Made by a program: the position numbers and the translations under genes
Virus record (IMG/VR): IMGVR_UViG_3300048925_000617
Location: 1-49,177 of that record
Strand: one strand, 5' to 3'
Length of the DNA stretch: 49,177 nt
Origin: a virus
Shown here: piece by piece, positions 1 through 8,817 of the stretch
How positions within the stretch are numbered: position 1 is the first letter of the stretch
Layout of the letters: each line of letters opens with the position of its first letter
The notes under the pieces: model-generated
What the model saw: only the letters and a program-made list of their open reading frames with translations
Databases searched by the model: none
Told to the model about the DNA's origin: nothing

Positions 1-390
1 TTACATCACCGGGCAGTCGTCGAACTCACCTGCCCGTGCATCGTTAATGATGTAGGTGATCACCCCAAAAACCGGACGCGATTCCGAATCCCACTCCCCT
101 AGCTGCGGTAATTCCTCGCGACGCCCATTCTCAAGATTAATCAGGTGCGGCGTAGGATGAGTCCTGTAGCGCTTAATCCTGAACTCATTCTCTATGTTGC
201 ATATCAGCAGCGAACCATCACAGGCTTTGACTGAGCAGTCCACGACGAGCAGCGCACCATCAAGGATGCCCTCCCGGTAATACGTGTTACCCGCCCTCAT
301 GAAGTACGTGGCATTGGGATGAGCGATGAATTTTTTGTCGAGAGAAATCCTGTCCTCTACGTAGTCCTGAGCTGGCGACGGGAATCCCAT
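1..390 (-). CDS. UmuD'-like SOS protein (HumD type), naturally without the N-terminal arm
   Basis: 129 aa related to the UmuD/S24 family; in E. coli the cleaved form UmuD' partners UmuC in DNA polymerase V. The protein begins M-GFPSPAQDYVED, so its start codon falls where the Cys24-Gly25 cleavage site of E. coli UmuD lies (CGFPSPAADYVEQ). The cleaved arm is therefore absent. The nucleophile motif GDSM reads GNTY, with Thr at the Ser position, while the Lys region (EFRIKRY) is kept. A GGAGG ribosome site lies 6 bases upstream and a LexA box 19 bases upstream, leaving no room for a longer protein. P1 HumD is a known phage UmuD' homologue. No umuC is seen in the window, although it could lie left of position 1. 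Confidence 0.85.
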   Translation of the reverse strand: MGFPSPAQDYVEDRISLDKKFIAHPNATYFMRAGNTYYREGILDGALLVVDCSVKACDGSLLICNIENEFRIKRYRTHPTPHLINLENGRREELPQLGEWDSESRPVFGVITYIINDARAGEFDDCPVM

Positions 391-408
391 GATGACCTCC
401 GATAGTTA

Positions 409-424
409 CTGTATGCATATACAG
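409..424 (-). promoter_or_regulatory. LexA (SOS) box of the UmuD'-like gene
   Basis: CTGTATGCATATACAG is a perfect CTGT-N8-ACAG SOS box. It lies 19 bases before the start codon of the minus-strand gene ending at 1. A TTGACG hexamer (428-433) just upstream could be its -35 element, which would let LexA cover the promoter. Confidence 0.9.
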
Positions 425-546
425 TATCGTCAAAATTGAAGGGCGATCAAGAGGAAATGGACATGCCTGTCACATCTTCATGATGGCATTAGTATTTTTC
501 TTCACATACTCATGGGATTTCCATACCAATGCTCTTGCTTATACAT

Positions 547-2490
547 TTATAGGAGCGTGCTACTGTTAAGTAGCAGTTTTTCTGGGAGCCTCCCGTCTGC
601 TGCTGTTATTACGCCACCACTCCCAATTTTTGCAACTATCGCACCCGGTCGAAACCCAGATAATGACACAATAATTACTGTTAATTCTTTTTTGGAAATG
701 AACTCCCAGCCGTCAATTTTTAATTGATCATCTCTGGTTGAAAGGTTCACTTCTCCGCTCATATAAAGAATACCATCTGATACTTTTGCTGAGGCGCCAT
801 CCACCCGACTTCCCCCAACGGAGACGGAAAGCTCAATGTCACAGAATACAACCCGCAGATCTTGAGCCTGCAATACAGGGGCCACTACCCGAGCAAGCCC
901 TCTTGCACTTGGGTGATTAATCCCATTCCCACCATACGGGATCTTCCTGATGGCTGTTTCATCGCCAATACTCCACATCTGCGCGTCTGTTAATGTTTTC
1001 TGACGCGGCGTGGGTAATCCAATAAATGCCCTGATGGTGGTTATATTCCCTTTTGATGTGCCTCCAGTTCCAATCTTTGGTATCGTTTTTCCTCCATGCC
1101 TTATCACACGGAATGAAGTTATTAATATATTCCTTGTGCCATCCTTTGGCTGTGAATCTGCATCAAGACCAATATACACATGACATTCATTATTTAGAAT
1201 GGTAGTGACAAGCCAGAAATCACCATCAGGTATTTCTAAATCTGATCTTGCTGAGTGATATGTTCCTGATCCCTTAACTGCACCTACAACGAGGAATCTA
1301 TTTGAATGCGATCCTATATAGATGTTGTCATTTACCTGATCACCACCACAGTTAATATAAATTGGTGATGTTTTATCCCAGCCGGATATCTTAGCTTCAA
1401 ATGCAAAGTCAGTACATTGAGGGAAAATGTAGGCTCCAGATTCAGGCATAGCACCTTCTACTTCCTGAAGCTCACAAAGGACTGGATCGTTACCGTCACG
1501 TGACTGAACCAAGTATCGGTTGAAATCGAAAACAGAAATACCGTTGGCTATTGCGTAAGTCCTTTCAGCACCAGCAACAAAGTTCCTACCCTGCTGAGAT
1601 ACTGGACCGTCGACCCCAGATCCGTCATTGAATGGCGAAGAACGGGATGGAACAAGACAGGTACACATAATCAAATGAGCCCCGGGAACGGACGCCTTAA
1701 TTCTGTTAACCGTCGATGACATATGTGTGATGTCAAATGTTTCCTTGTCATTCATTCCAAATGCGAGAATCACAATGTCAGGGTCTTCGGCAATTACACA
1801 GTCCACCCAATCCATACTATGATTTATGTACCAGGATGGGAAGGAGGATGGCTTTGAATTGGCATTTCTCCATGTCTGCCCACCGTACGCACGGTTAATG
1901 AAATTGAATTTATACCCTGAGTTTTGAGCTTGCATCTCAGCTTTGATGATCGAAGACTGGCAAACACCCAGAGTAAGAGAATCAGCCCAGTCCAAAGAAA
2001 TAGAGTCACCAAAAATAACAACGTTTATTTCTTTCTTGGGTAATTTTCCAATCTGTATATTTGTGTTATTAAATGCTACAGGATACCCACATATTTCATC
2101 ATAAACTTGGACATCATAGAGGCCTATGAATCTACCAGGGCCATAAAATCTAAAATCCTTCAAATGAAGGACTCTTCTAGAGTAGAGATTAGTTTTGTAA
2201 TCATATCCAGCATCAACTGGATAACTCTTATCCATGTAAATCTCTCTGACACCATCATCAAAGAGGCGTTTAAGCTCACTATTTAAGAGTAATGCATTGT
2301 TCTTTGCGTTCTCATCCTTTATTGATAATCCCAACTGACTAACTGACACAGGATGATTGGTATGTTTTTTTTCTTTATGATTATTTGGGCTAGCTAATGC
2401 GCTGCCTGTAAAAATTGATGCGGCGGCAACTGGAACGCTCGCGCCGAGTAGTTTTCTTCTTGATATATCCATTGAATCTGGCCCCAACAT
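547..2490 (-). CDS. SGNH-hydrolase tail-type protein with Tat-like signal peptide
   Basis: 647 aa, a paralogue of the upstream tailspike across almost its full length, but the particle-binding N terminus is replaced by a leader: SRRKLLG twin-arginine motif near residue 11, an Ala/Val-rich stretch, then ALA/SP as a signal-peptidase site. The esterase core has GDS (VVIFGDSISLD), a YGGQTW block, GMND and a late NHPS histidine, the usual SGNH blocks for O-acyl ester hydrolysis. No Asp sits three residues before that His. Met7 (position 2472) starts the leader directly and is an alternative start. A 90-base gap with dyads separates it from the tailspike. It may be an exported polysaccharide esterase made by the lysogen, or a tail component with a misleading leader. 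The enzyme family is clear; the location is inferred. Confidence 0.75.
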   Translation of the reverse strand: MLGPDSMDISRRKLLGASVPVAAASIFTGSALASPNNHKEKKHTNHPVSVSQLGLSIKDENAKNNALLLNSELKRLFDDGVREIYMDKSYPVDAGYDYKTNLYSRRVLHLKDFRFYGPGRFIGLYDVQVYDEICGYPVAFNNTNIQIGKLPKKEINVVIFGDSISLDWADSLTLGVCQSSIIKAEMQAQNSGYKFNFINRAYGGQTWRNANSKPSSFPSWYINHSMDWVDCVIAEDPDIVILAFGMNDKETFDITHMSSTVNRIKASVPGAHLIMCTCLVPSRSSPFNDGSGVDGPVSQQGRNFVAGAERTYAIANGISVFDFNRYLVQSRDGNDPVLCELQEVEGAMPESGAYIFPQCTDFAFEAKISGWDKTSPIYINCGGDQVNDNIYIGSHSNRFLVVGAVKGSGTYHSARSDLEIPDGDFWLVTTILNNECHVYIGLDADSQPKDGTRNILITSFRVIRHGGKTIPKIGTGGTSKGNITTIRAFIGLPTPRQKTLTDAQMWSIGDETAIRKIPYGGNGINHPSARGLARVVAPVLQAQDLRVVFCDIELSVSVGGSRVDGASAKVSDGILYMSGEVNLSTRDDQLKIDGWEFISKKELTVIIVSLSGFRPGAIVAKIGSGGVITAADGRLPEKLLLNSSTLL

Positions 2491-2580
2491 CCATCATTGG
2501 TCCAATTGTAATGGTTTTTGGCGTAAGATTTAAGCCATTTTGGTCGCCAGCATCCATTACGGCGACCATATGCCAATATG

Positions 2581-4929
2581 CTAAAGAAGGGGGATGGAAA
2601 TGTCAGTAAGTAAAACCCCTGATGTGTTACTACCTACCTCTGCTACGATATCGCCATTGGCCTTAATTCTTAGCAGCCTTGTTAGCCATCCTCCAGTTCC
2701 AGAGTTGCCAGCGGTTGGAATGAGATAATCAGGCTGACCAAAGGATCCCCATCTTTCGATGGTGGCTAAAGTAGCCCCCTCTACAGCCCCCGCCCCCGTC
2801 ATCCCACCTTTGAGATAAAGAATACCGTTTACTATTTTCGCGGATGGAGCGACACCCAATGTCGATATGTTTGTCTTCATAGTCACTGCAAGACTTAAAT
2901 CTGCAAACTTGATACGCAGATCCTGCGCCTGCACAACCGGTGTTATGACTCTGGCGATACCTTGCCCACTAGGATGGTTTACGGCGTTTCCTCCATATGG
3001 TGATTTCCTAGCTGCAGATGCATTGTCAGATGAACCCCACATCTCCCGGTCAGTGATGGTTTTTCGCCTTTGAGTTGGCTGTCCAAGCATTACCCTTATT
3101 TGAGACACGTTTCCGGATAAAACACCACCCGTCCCAATTTTAGGTCGCACTATACCGCCATGCCTAATCAACCTGAAGGAAGTAATAAGGGTATTCGGCG
3201 TACCGTCACGAACCGGTACTGAGGCATCAGTGCCGACATACACGTGACACTCATTATTTAGAACTGTCACAACTAACCAAAAATCACCAGTTGGAATGTC
3301 TACAGTTGAATTGAAGGAGTAATAGTTTCCGATGTACTCAGTTTTCCCAGTTACTGAAAATTTTCCAGCTCCAGTGTTTCCAATGTAAACAAAGTCTTCT
3401 GATTGATCACCACCACAGTTAATATAAATTGGTGATGTTTTATCCCAACCGGATATCTTAGCTTCAAATGCAAAGTCAACGCACTGATCTGCAGTGTATG
3501 CTCCATTTGTAGGGGTCGCGCCAGGCACCTCTTCCATCTCGCAAGCCACTTGATCTTTTCCATCTCTTGACTGCACATAATATCTATTTAAATCTAAAAC
3601 GGATAATCCATAATAAATTGCATAGGTTCTTTCAGCACCTGCTGCGAAGTTTCTTCCCTCCTGATACCCTAAACCATCAATACCTAAGCCGTCATTGTAT
3701 AATGAACCTCGAGAAGGCACCAAGCATGTACACATTATTTTATGCGCATAAGGGAGCCCTGTATTTAATTTATTAATGGCGCTCACCATGGTTCCCATGT
3801 TGAACCCCATAGAGTCGTTCATCCCGAACGCCATAACTACAATGTCAGGGTCTTCGCTTATTACATAATCCACCCAGTTTTTTGATGTATCTGTATACCA
3901 TGAAGGGAAAGATGTAGGTTTTGTGTTCGCATGCAGCCATGTCTGACCGCCGATTGCTCGGTTTACAAATGTGAAGTTACACCCAGGATTTTGTGCTTGA
4001 AGTTCAGCTTTAATGATCGATGACTGACATATTCCAAGAGTTAATGAGTCAGCCCAGTCCAAAGAAATAGAGTCACCAAAAATTACTACTTTAAAGGATT
4101 TCTTTGAGGGTTTGCTAATAACAATATTTGAGGAATTAAATACAACCGGGTCTCCACATAATTTGTCTTCAACTTGTACGTTATAAAGTCCAGTATAAGG
4201 CTGTGCAGCTGTGAATGAGGCTGGGCCGTAGAATCGAAAATCCTGTAAATGCAAAACGCGTCTGGACTCAGTATATGTACTGTAGTCATACCCAGGATCA
4301 ACTGGATAGCTCTCGTCCATATATATTTCGCGCACGCCAGAATCGTAAAGGCTCTGCAATTTTGTGTTCAGCAAAGTGGCGTTCGCAGCAGCATCAGCGT
4401 TATTTTTTGAAAGACCCAGTGAACTCGATGTGACCCGGATAGACTTTAGAGCGCTTCCGACAGTGCCTGTTGGGTAGCTATTGAGCTGAGAAAAACCAAT
4501 TAATCCCGCTCCTGACAATGCCGCCAGGGCTGACCGCAATGAGGAATCGCCTACGCCGATCCATGCTCCTGGACCGATACCGCCTGAGTTGGATGGCGTT
4601 GAGTTTACTGGTACGACCTTGGGGCCAGAGGCAAACGAGCCAGTCCACTTGTAATACTCTCCGTCAGCAGTGTTTAACAGTACTTCGTTAGGAGTGCTGA
4701 TCGTCGCACCAGTAGTGAAAGTTTTTCCAGTCAAGATAACGTAGCCGAAACCTGCCATCGCCTGCTGGGCCAGATAATTAATTCCTTCAATGGTGTAATG
4801 CTTTTCACCAAAACGGTCGGTGTAGGTCCAGCCCATTGAAGTAACAAATTCGTCAATTTTCCCGGCGTTAAATTTCAGATCGCGAGGTGATTCGCTTGGT
4901 ACTGGCAAATTGGTTGGTTGCGTAGCCAT
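2581..4929 (-). CDS. Tailspike with N-terminal particle-binding domain and SGNH esterase domain
   Basis: 782 aa. Residues about 1-140 form the head/tail-binding module common to enterobacterial phage tailspikes, with GEYYKWTG, the KVVP-STP stretch and GGIGPGAWIGVGD. The rest is an SGNH hydrolase: FGDSISLD, the RAIGGQTW block, FGMNDS and NHPS, with a carbohydrate-binding-like insert between GMND and NHPS. Such spikes usually deacetylate surface polysaccharide during adsorption. As in its paralogue, the Asp expected three residues before the His is missing (AVNHPS), so the triad may be a Ser-His dyad. An intrinsic terminator (4941-4967) separates it from the J-type gene, making this receptor cassette a distinct, easily exchanged unit. 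Confidence 0.88.
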   Translation of the reverse strand: MATQPTNLPVPSESPRDLKFNAGKIDEFVTSMGWTYTDRFGEKHYTIEGINYLAQQAMAGFGYVILTGKTFTTGATISTPNEVLLNTADGEYYKWTGSFASGPKVVPVNSTPSNSGGIGPGAWIGVGDSSLRSALAALSGAGLIGFSQLNSYPTGTVGSALKSIRVTSSSLGLSKNNADAAANATLLNTKLQSLYDSGVREIYMDESYPVDPGYDYSTYTESRRVLHLQDFRFYGPASFTAAQPYTGLYNVQVEDKLCGDPVVFNSSNIVISKPSKKSFKVVIFGDSISLDWADSLTLGICQSSIIKAELQAQNPGCNFTFVNRAIGGQTWLHANTKPTSFPSWYTDTSKNWVDYVISEDPDIVVMAFGMNDSMGFNMGTMVSAINKLNTGLPYAHKIMCTCLVPSRGSLYNDGLGIDGLGYQEGRNFAAGAERTYAIYYGLSVLDLNRYYVQSRDGKDQVACEMEEVPGATPTNGAYTADQCVDFAFEAKISGWDKTSPIYINCGGDQSEDFVYIGNTGAGKFSVTGKTEYIGNYYSFNSTVDIPTGDFWLVVTVLNNECHVYVGTDASVPVRDGTPNTLITSFRLIRHGGIVRPKIGTGGVLSGNVSQIRVMLGQPTQRRKTITDREMWGSSDNASAARKSPYGGNAVNHPSGQGIARVITPVVQAQDLRIKFADLSLAVTMKTNISTLGVAPSAKIVNGILYLKGGMTGAGAVEGATLATIERWGSFGQPDYLIPTAGNSGTGGWLTRLLRIKANGDIVAEVGSNTSGVLLTDISIPLL

Positions 4930-4940
4930 ATTGATTCCAT

Positions 4941-4967
4941 AAAAAAACCCGGCTCGGTGGCCGGGTT
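4941..4967 (-). terminator. Intrinsic terminator between tail-tip gene and tailspike
   Basis: On the minus strand AACCCGG and CCGGGTT pair around a short loop, followed by a run of T. It lies between the stop of the J-type gene and the tailspike start. Confidence 0.85.
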
Positions 4968-4986
4968 AGGATTGAAGTGGGTTTAC

Positions 4987-7476
4987 TTACTGATAGATAA
5001 GGTCGCTGTACTCTTCCAACGTTAATGAGGTGGTTCCATCGCCATTTGGTTGCTTCGCGGTGATAATCCACTGTGTCGCATCAAGTTCCGTGGACGTGGC
5101 TATGACATAGCGTGACGGAGACTGAACATCGTAGCCGTCGAAAATGTTCAGGGTGATGTTCGGCACTGCCGCAGTAAATCCGAATGCTGTGTCGCTGCGC
5201 TGAGTTGCCTGGTAGCGTGCTGTGGGATTACCAAGTGAATCGGTTACCACCACAAACATGCTGCCGGAGAACTCAATGCGCTCGCTGGTATCAAAATTGT
5301 TCCCGTTGCGCGCCGTGATATACCCTGCCTGCTGGTTCGTGTCGTAGGTGTCAGGCACCTGTACCATCTGGCCTACGTTGACCCACTCGCCGTCTGCCAG
5401 GGCCGTTACAGACGCTGTCATGCGGGAGTAAATCAGGCGCTTGCACTCCCTTAGTGCGCGCTCAGTGGCCTGGTAAGTGTCACGGATATACATTAGCTCG
5501 AATTTCTTCGGTTTAACCGGTGATCCAGAAACTATGCTGCCGCCAGTAATGCGATAACGGATAAAGTCCTGCTTGTTTGTTGTGGGGTTTCGATACTGGA
5601 CCTCAACGCCGTCAAAACCGCCTGGAAGCGTCATGTCATAGCTAATAGAGTATCCCGTTTCGGCTGTATTGCTCCGGTTAAAAATCGTGGCCGGTGTGGT
5701 CTGTTTTTTGTCACGGGTAAATGACAAGACCCCGTCGTCCCAGAACACCCGCACACTGGCCGCATCGCATATCATCTCCATTCGCGCGCCTAGCGATACG
5801 TCCTCGTCATCAAACGTGAAATCAAACTGACCGAGACGTGGGTCGATAGCATCGATTTCAGCCTGGATCTGGTATAGCCCGTAGATATCGATAGTGTTTG
5901 TCGGTTGATTGCCGCGGATAAGCCAGTTATGAAGTGCGGCGTCGGCGAACTTACGCGAATATCTTTCCGTGTAATCTACCGTCTGGGTCGCGATGTTGTA
6001 GCTAATCACATGCCTGCCGATCAGCGCATTGTACTTCCTCTCGCGCGAACTGGTTGCTTCCTTGGTCTGTCGAACGGTAACCCGCACAATCGTGTCGTCC
6101 GGGTATGTGACGTTCGTCCTGACATTCACAGCGTGGATAGCTTCAACCTTAAGACGACTATTGTCAGAGCTGTTATCTGTGCGCTGGAAAGAAATGGCAT
6201 AGCGCCCATAACCGCCAGTCGGGGTTATTTTGTCGGTGCGGTAGAAAACCTCGCTGGTATGGTCATGTGGCGTTCCCTGGTAATAAGTAAATACCTGGGT
6301 GGTACCGGGGATCTGGATATTATCCTGGTCTACCTTCCAGATAGTTACCTGCCAGTTAGTTTGCTTCTTCGGCCCTAGCGGAGATTGCGTGTGAAGCCAA
6401 AGGTGAGTCGATTCAACCGGTGAGAAGAATGGGCCGATTATCAGGGCACCGTTGTCATTCAGGATGAACTTCGTAGTGTTTATTGTGGCAGAGTTAATAT
6501 CGACATCAGGCGGCCCTATAAGGTCGCTAAAGGTGAAGTTGTAATAGATAATGGGATTGATGACTGCGCCGTTGTTTGTCGTGCTTACGGCCGTCAAATT
6601 GCCCGACACAGTAATGTCTTCCGTCTTTGTGCCGCCCGGCACCGGATAAGACACATTGATGATGAACGTCACAGGATGTGGCAGCGCCAACCCCATAAAG
6701 TAATCAAACTCTTCCTGCTTAACGATTTTCATCGCAATTTCGCCGCCGGCATACTGGCCGCTAATCACTGTAGATGCCGTTGCGGACTCGATAGGGAAAT
6801 CATCAGACTCGTTACGACCCGGAACTTCCTGCCCGTCGATGTCGTCGAACTGGTAGCCTTCGTTTATCTGAGCGATCACATCACCAGGTTGAAAAATGGT
6901 GTATGAAGCGCCGGGCATAGAGCCTAAATTTGACTCTGAATATCTGATGGAGGAAACGTCATACGTGTCCAGTCCAAAATCCATGTATTCAGTCACGTAC
7001 TTCAGGTTATCCGTGTATTCGAACAATGATTCCTGAATCAGGTCGGGGAAGGCTCGGACTAGCCCATAATTGTCCGGTCGCGCCTCGCCGTTGCGAGCGA
7101 TGTTCGACTGGCCCTTCACGCTGTTATTTGGGGATGTCTTCGAAGTTGTGCCGGATGCATTTGGCTGTGCCACCAGTTTCGACATTATCTTGCCGATTAA
7201 CTTGATGTCGGATTTGTACGTGAAGGCACCGAGAATAATGGCGCTTGTCTTGATGAAATCGCCGCCTTTCGGCTGATCAAAGATAGTGACGCGATCGGAA
7301 TCTTTCAGATCAAACCCAATATCATCTTCATCAGTCAGTTCGCGACCATTAACGTAAATGCGCAGGTCAGCGTGTAAATTCTGGGTATCAAGCCAGTCGC
7401 TTAGCCTCATTCCTGCCAGAGCTATAGCTCTGTCCTTCGGCAGCCCCGGCACTCTCTGAATTTCGATTATCGGCAT
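4987..7476 (-). CDS. TipJ-type host-specificity tail-tip protein (lambda J analogue)
   Basis: 829 aa from the chosen start MPIIEIQRVPG at 7476; an upstream in-frame Met at 7590 would add 38 residues lying wholly inside the NlpC-like gene and is less likely. The N terminus carries a short ubiquitin/MoaD-like segment (LHADLRIYVNGREL) and a hydrophobic patch (TSAIILGAF) as in TipJ/J proteins. The middle has fibronectin-like tail-tip repeats and a J-like region (VRVFWDDGVLSFTRDK). It forms the central tail hub contacting the receptor. The overlap of 89 bases with the NlpC/P60 gene fits the coupled K-I-J order of lambda-like tails. Confidence 0.85.
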   Translation of the reverse strand: MPIIEIQRVPGLPKDRAIALAGMRLSDWLDTQNLHADLRIYVNGRELTDEDDIGFDLKDSDRVTIFDQPKGGDFIKTSAIILGAFTYKSDIKLIGKIMSKLVAQPNASGTTSKTSPNNSVKGQSNIARNGEARPDNYGLVRAFPDLIQESLFEYTDNLKYVTEYMDFGLDTYDVSSIRYSESNLGSMPGASYTIFQPGDVIAQINEGYQFDDIDGQEVPGRNESDDFPIESATASTVISGQYAGGEIAMKIVKQEEFDYFMGLALPHPVTFIINVSYPVPGGTKTEDITVSGNLTAVSTTNNGAVINPIIYYNFTFSDLIGPPDVDINSATINTTKFILNDNGALIIGPFFSPVESTHLWLHTQSPLGPKKQTNWQVTIWKVDQDNIQIPGTTQVFTYYQGTPHDHTSEVFYRTDKITPTGGYGRYAISFQRTDNSSDNSRLKVEAIHAVNVRTNVTYPDDTIVRVTVRQTKEATSSRERKYNALIGRHVISYNIATQTVDYTERYSRKFADAALHNWLIRGNQPTNTIDIYGLYQIQAEIDAIDPRLGQFDFTFDDEDVSLGARMEMICDAASVRVFWDDGVLSFTRDKKQTTPATIFNRSNTAETGYSISYDMTLPGGFDGVEVQYRNPTTNKQDFIRYRITGGSIVSGSPVKPKKFELMYIRDTYQATERALRECKRLIYSRMTASVTALADGEWVNVGQMVQVPDTYDTNQQAGYITARNGNNFDTSERIEFSGSMFVVVTDSLGNPTARYQATQRSDTAFGFTAAVPNITLNIFDGYDVQSPSRYVIATSTELDATQWIITAKQPNGDGTTSLTLEEYSDLIYQ

Positions 7477-7855
7477 ACGCGTAGAATTCCACTTTCGTAA
7501 ATAGTTTCTGTATTGTCCTGACCTGGTCAGATCGAACGTGACCGCCTTCATTCCTGCTGTGGAATGCCATTCCGTTAACGATGAGCCCAACGTGTATCGG
7601 CTGGCTTCCGTACCATGCGACGAAAATCCCGTCCTCCTGGAATATTTCTACCGGGCGCCAAAACTCCACTTCATCAGCAAAACAGGTATGAAAGTCAGAT
7701 CCGGCTTCGTAGTCCGGCGAGTGATGAATCTCGAGTCCAAGAACATGCCGGTAATACATCACGACCAATCCCCAACAATCGACGGCATCAAAGCAGCAGG
7801 CTCGGTTAGACCATGGCAGGCCAGTGAACCTGTTGACGAATTCCTGTTTAAGCAT
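7388..7855 (-). CDS. NlpC/P60-like tail assembly peptidase
   Basis: 155 aa. It carries the Cys of an NlpC/P60 fold in CCFDAVDCWGLVVMYYR and a His in QPIHVGLIVNG, at the spacing usual for phage tail-tip peptidases related to the C-terminal half of lambda gpK. It probably acts at the tail tip during assembly or on peptidoglycan during entry. It overlaps the end of the DUF1833-like gene upstream by 8 bases and the J-type gene downstream. Confidence 0.8.
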   Translation of the reverse strand: MLKQEFVNRFTGLPWSNRACCFDAVDCWGLVVMYYRHVLGLEIHHSPDYEAGSDFHTCFADEVEFWRPVEIFQEDGIFVAWYGSQPIHVGLIVNGMAFHSRNEGGHVRSDQVRTIQKLFTKVEFYAYADNRNSESAGAAEGQSYSSGRNEAKRLA

Positions 7856-8318
7856 TTTTGAGGCCCGGGAATAGCTCTGGTGAATACAGCGGGCTTACGT
7901 TGTTGTTCAGCGGATTCTTCAGCGTCAGATCGCAGGTAACATCACTCTGGTCCATAGACACATCGTTGATATAGAGCGTCCAAGGCTTCAGAGGTGTGTT
8001 CATATCGGCCTGATCAAAGCGCTGGTAGGTCACTGCTATAGGCGTTATACGTGCGAACGCCTTCCATTGCTTCAGGGCCTGTTTGAAATCCATCGCCAGG
8101 CGACCAAACTTCAGCGTGGACGCAATGACAGGCGTGTTGCTTTGCTGGCTCTCGACTATTTCCATCCTGCAGGGCTGATACACCTTCCCTGCAAAGGTCT
8201 TCGGGAATATCTGGTTAGCTACCAGTCTTATCTCGCCGAACACGCTGTTGCTGATGGTGACAGTTTCGTACAGAATGCGCGCAGGACGCTGACTCTTATA
8301 CTCTCGCAATGTAGGCAT
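7848..8318 (-). CDS. DUF1833-like minor tail protein
   Basis: 156 aa. Its size, its place between the upstream minor tail gene and the NlpC gene, and its pattern (a NSVFGEIRLVANQ-like start and a mid VTYQRFDQ strand) match the DUF1833 tail family, the functional neighbour of lambda gpL. Start and upstream stop share one base (TAATG). The assignment rests on family feel and synteny. Confidence 0.7.
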   Translation of the reverse strand: MPTLREYKSQRPARILYETVTISNSVFGEIRLVANQIFPKTFAGKVYQPCRMEIVESQQSNTPVIASTLKFGRLAMDFKQALKQWKAFARITPIAVTYQRFDQADMNTPLKPWTLYINDVSMDQSDVTCDLTLKNPLNNNVSPLYSPELFPGLKNA

Positions 8319-8815
8319 TATGGAACCCTGGGAAGTGATTCTGGATCTCGGTCATCAGGATATCCAGTAACGACAATATCGAGCCAACTGGCCCACGGTG
8401 GAGGAAGTTCGACGATAATGTCTGCGTAATCGTCGTCTGAGTTCTGCAACTTCTTAGTCACGACATCACCGGTCCACGTGAAGACCGCACCTGACTGGCT
8501 CCATTTCGGATAATTGATGAAGTGGAGAGTCTGTTCTTCGGCGTTGCCATAGGCACCTGAACCAATACCGACTTTCATCGTGAACCACTGATTGCAGTTA
8601 TCGAGATAGGCCGGGCTGCGTATCCATTGCAGGAATGCCCGGTGTTCCGCCAGCGTGAAAATCCACGTCAGCGAAAAACCGGTCTTCAGGTCGTCTGTTA
8701 GCTTCTGGAAGATTGGCGCGCCAACCTGTGGCTGATCGGTGCGAAACCCGGTATCCGTGGATGGTGTTTTGGATTTCTGAGCCAGAGGCAGCCAGTCTGG
8801 ATAAGGAATCGGCAT
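8318..8815 (-). CDS. Minor tail protein upstream of the DUF1833 gene
   Basis: 165 aa starting MPIPYPDWLPLAQ. The ATG at 8815 has a GGAG site 6 bases upstream; a GTG two codons earlier is less favoured. It is Trp/Tyr-rich (FSLTWIFTLAEHRAFLQW), as expected for a beta-rich tail-tip protein in the lambda M/L position. It follows the tape-measure gene with no gap, so translation is probably coupled. I assign it by position. Confidence 0.72.
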   Translation of the reverse strand: MPIPYPDWLPLAQKSKTPSTDTGFRTDQPQVGAPIFQKLTDDLKTGFSLTWIFTLAEHRAFLQWIRSPAYLDNCNQWFTMKVGIGSGAYGNAEEQTLHFINYPKWSQSGAVFTWTGDVVTKKLQNSDDDYADIIVELPPPWASWLDIVVTGYPDDRDPESLPRVP

Positions 8816-8817
8816 GT

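Noticed and set aside
2541-2568. Perfect 8-base inverted repeat TGGTCGCC/GGCGACCA between the two tail genes
   Set aside because: No T run on either strand, so not called a terminator; it may be an operator or chance.
7477-7590. Longer start of the J-type protein
   Set aside because: The added 38 residues lie wholly in the NlpC-like gene; MPIIEIQRVPG is the usual start of this family.
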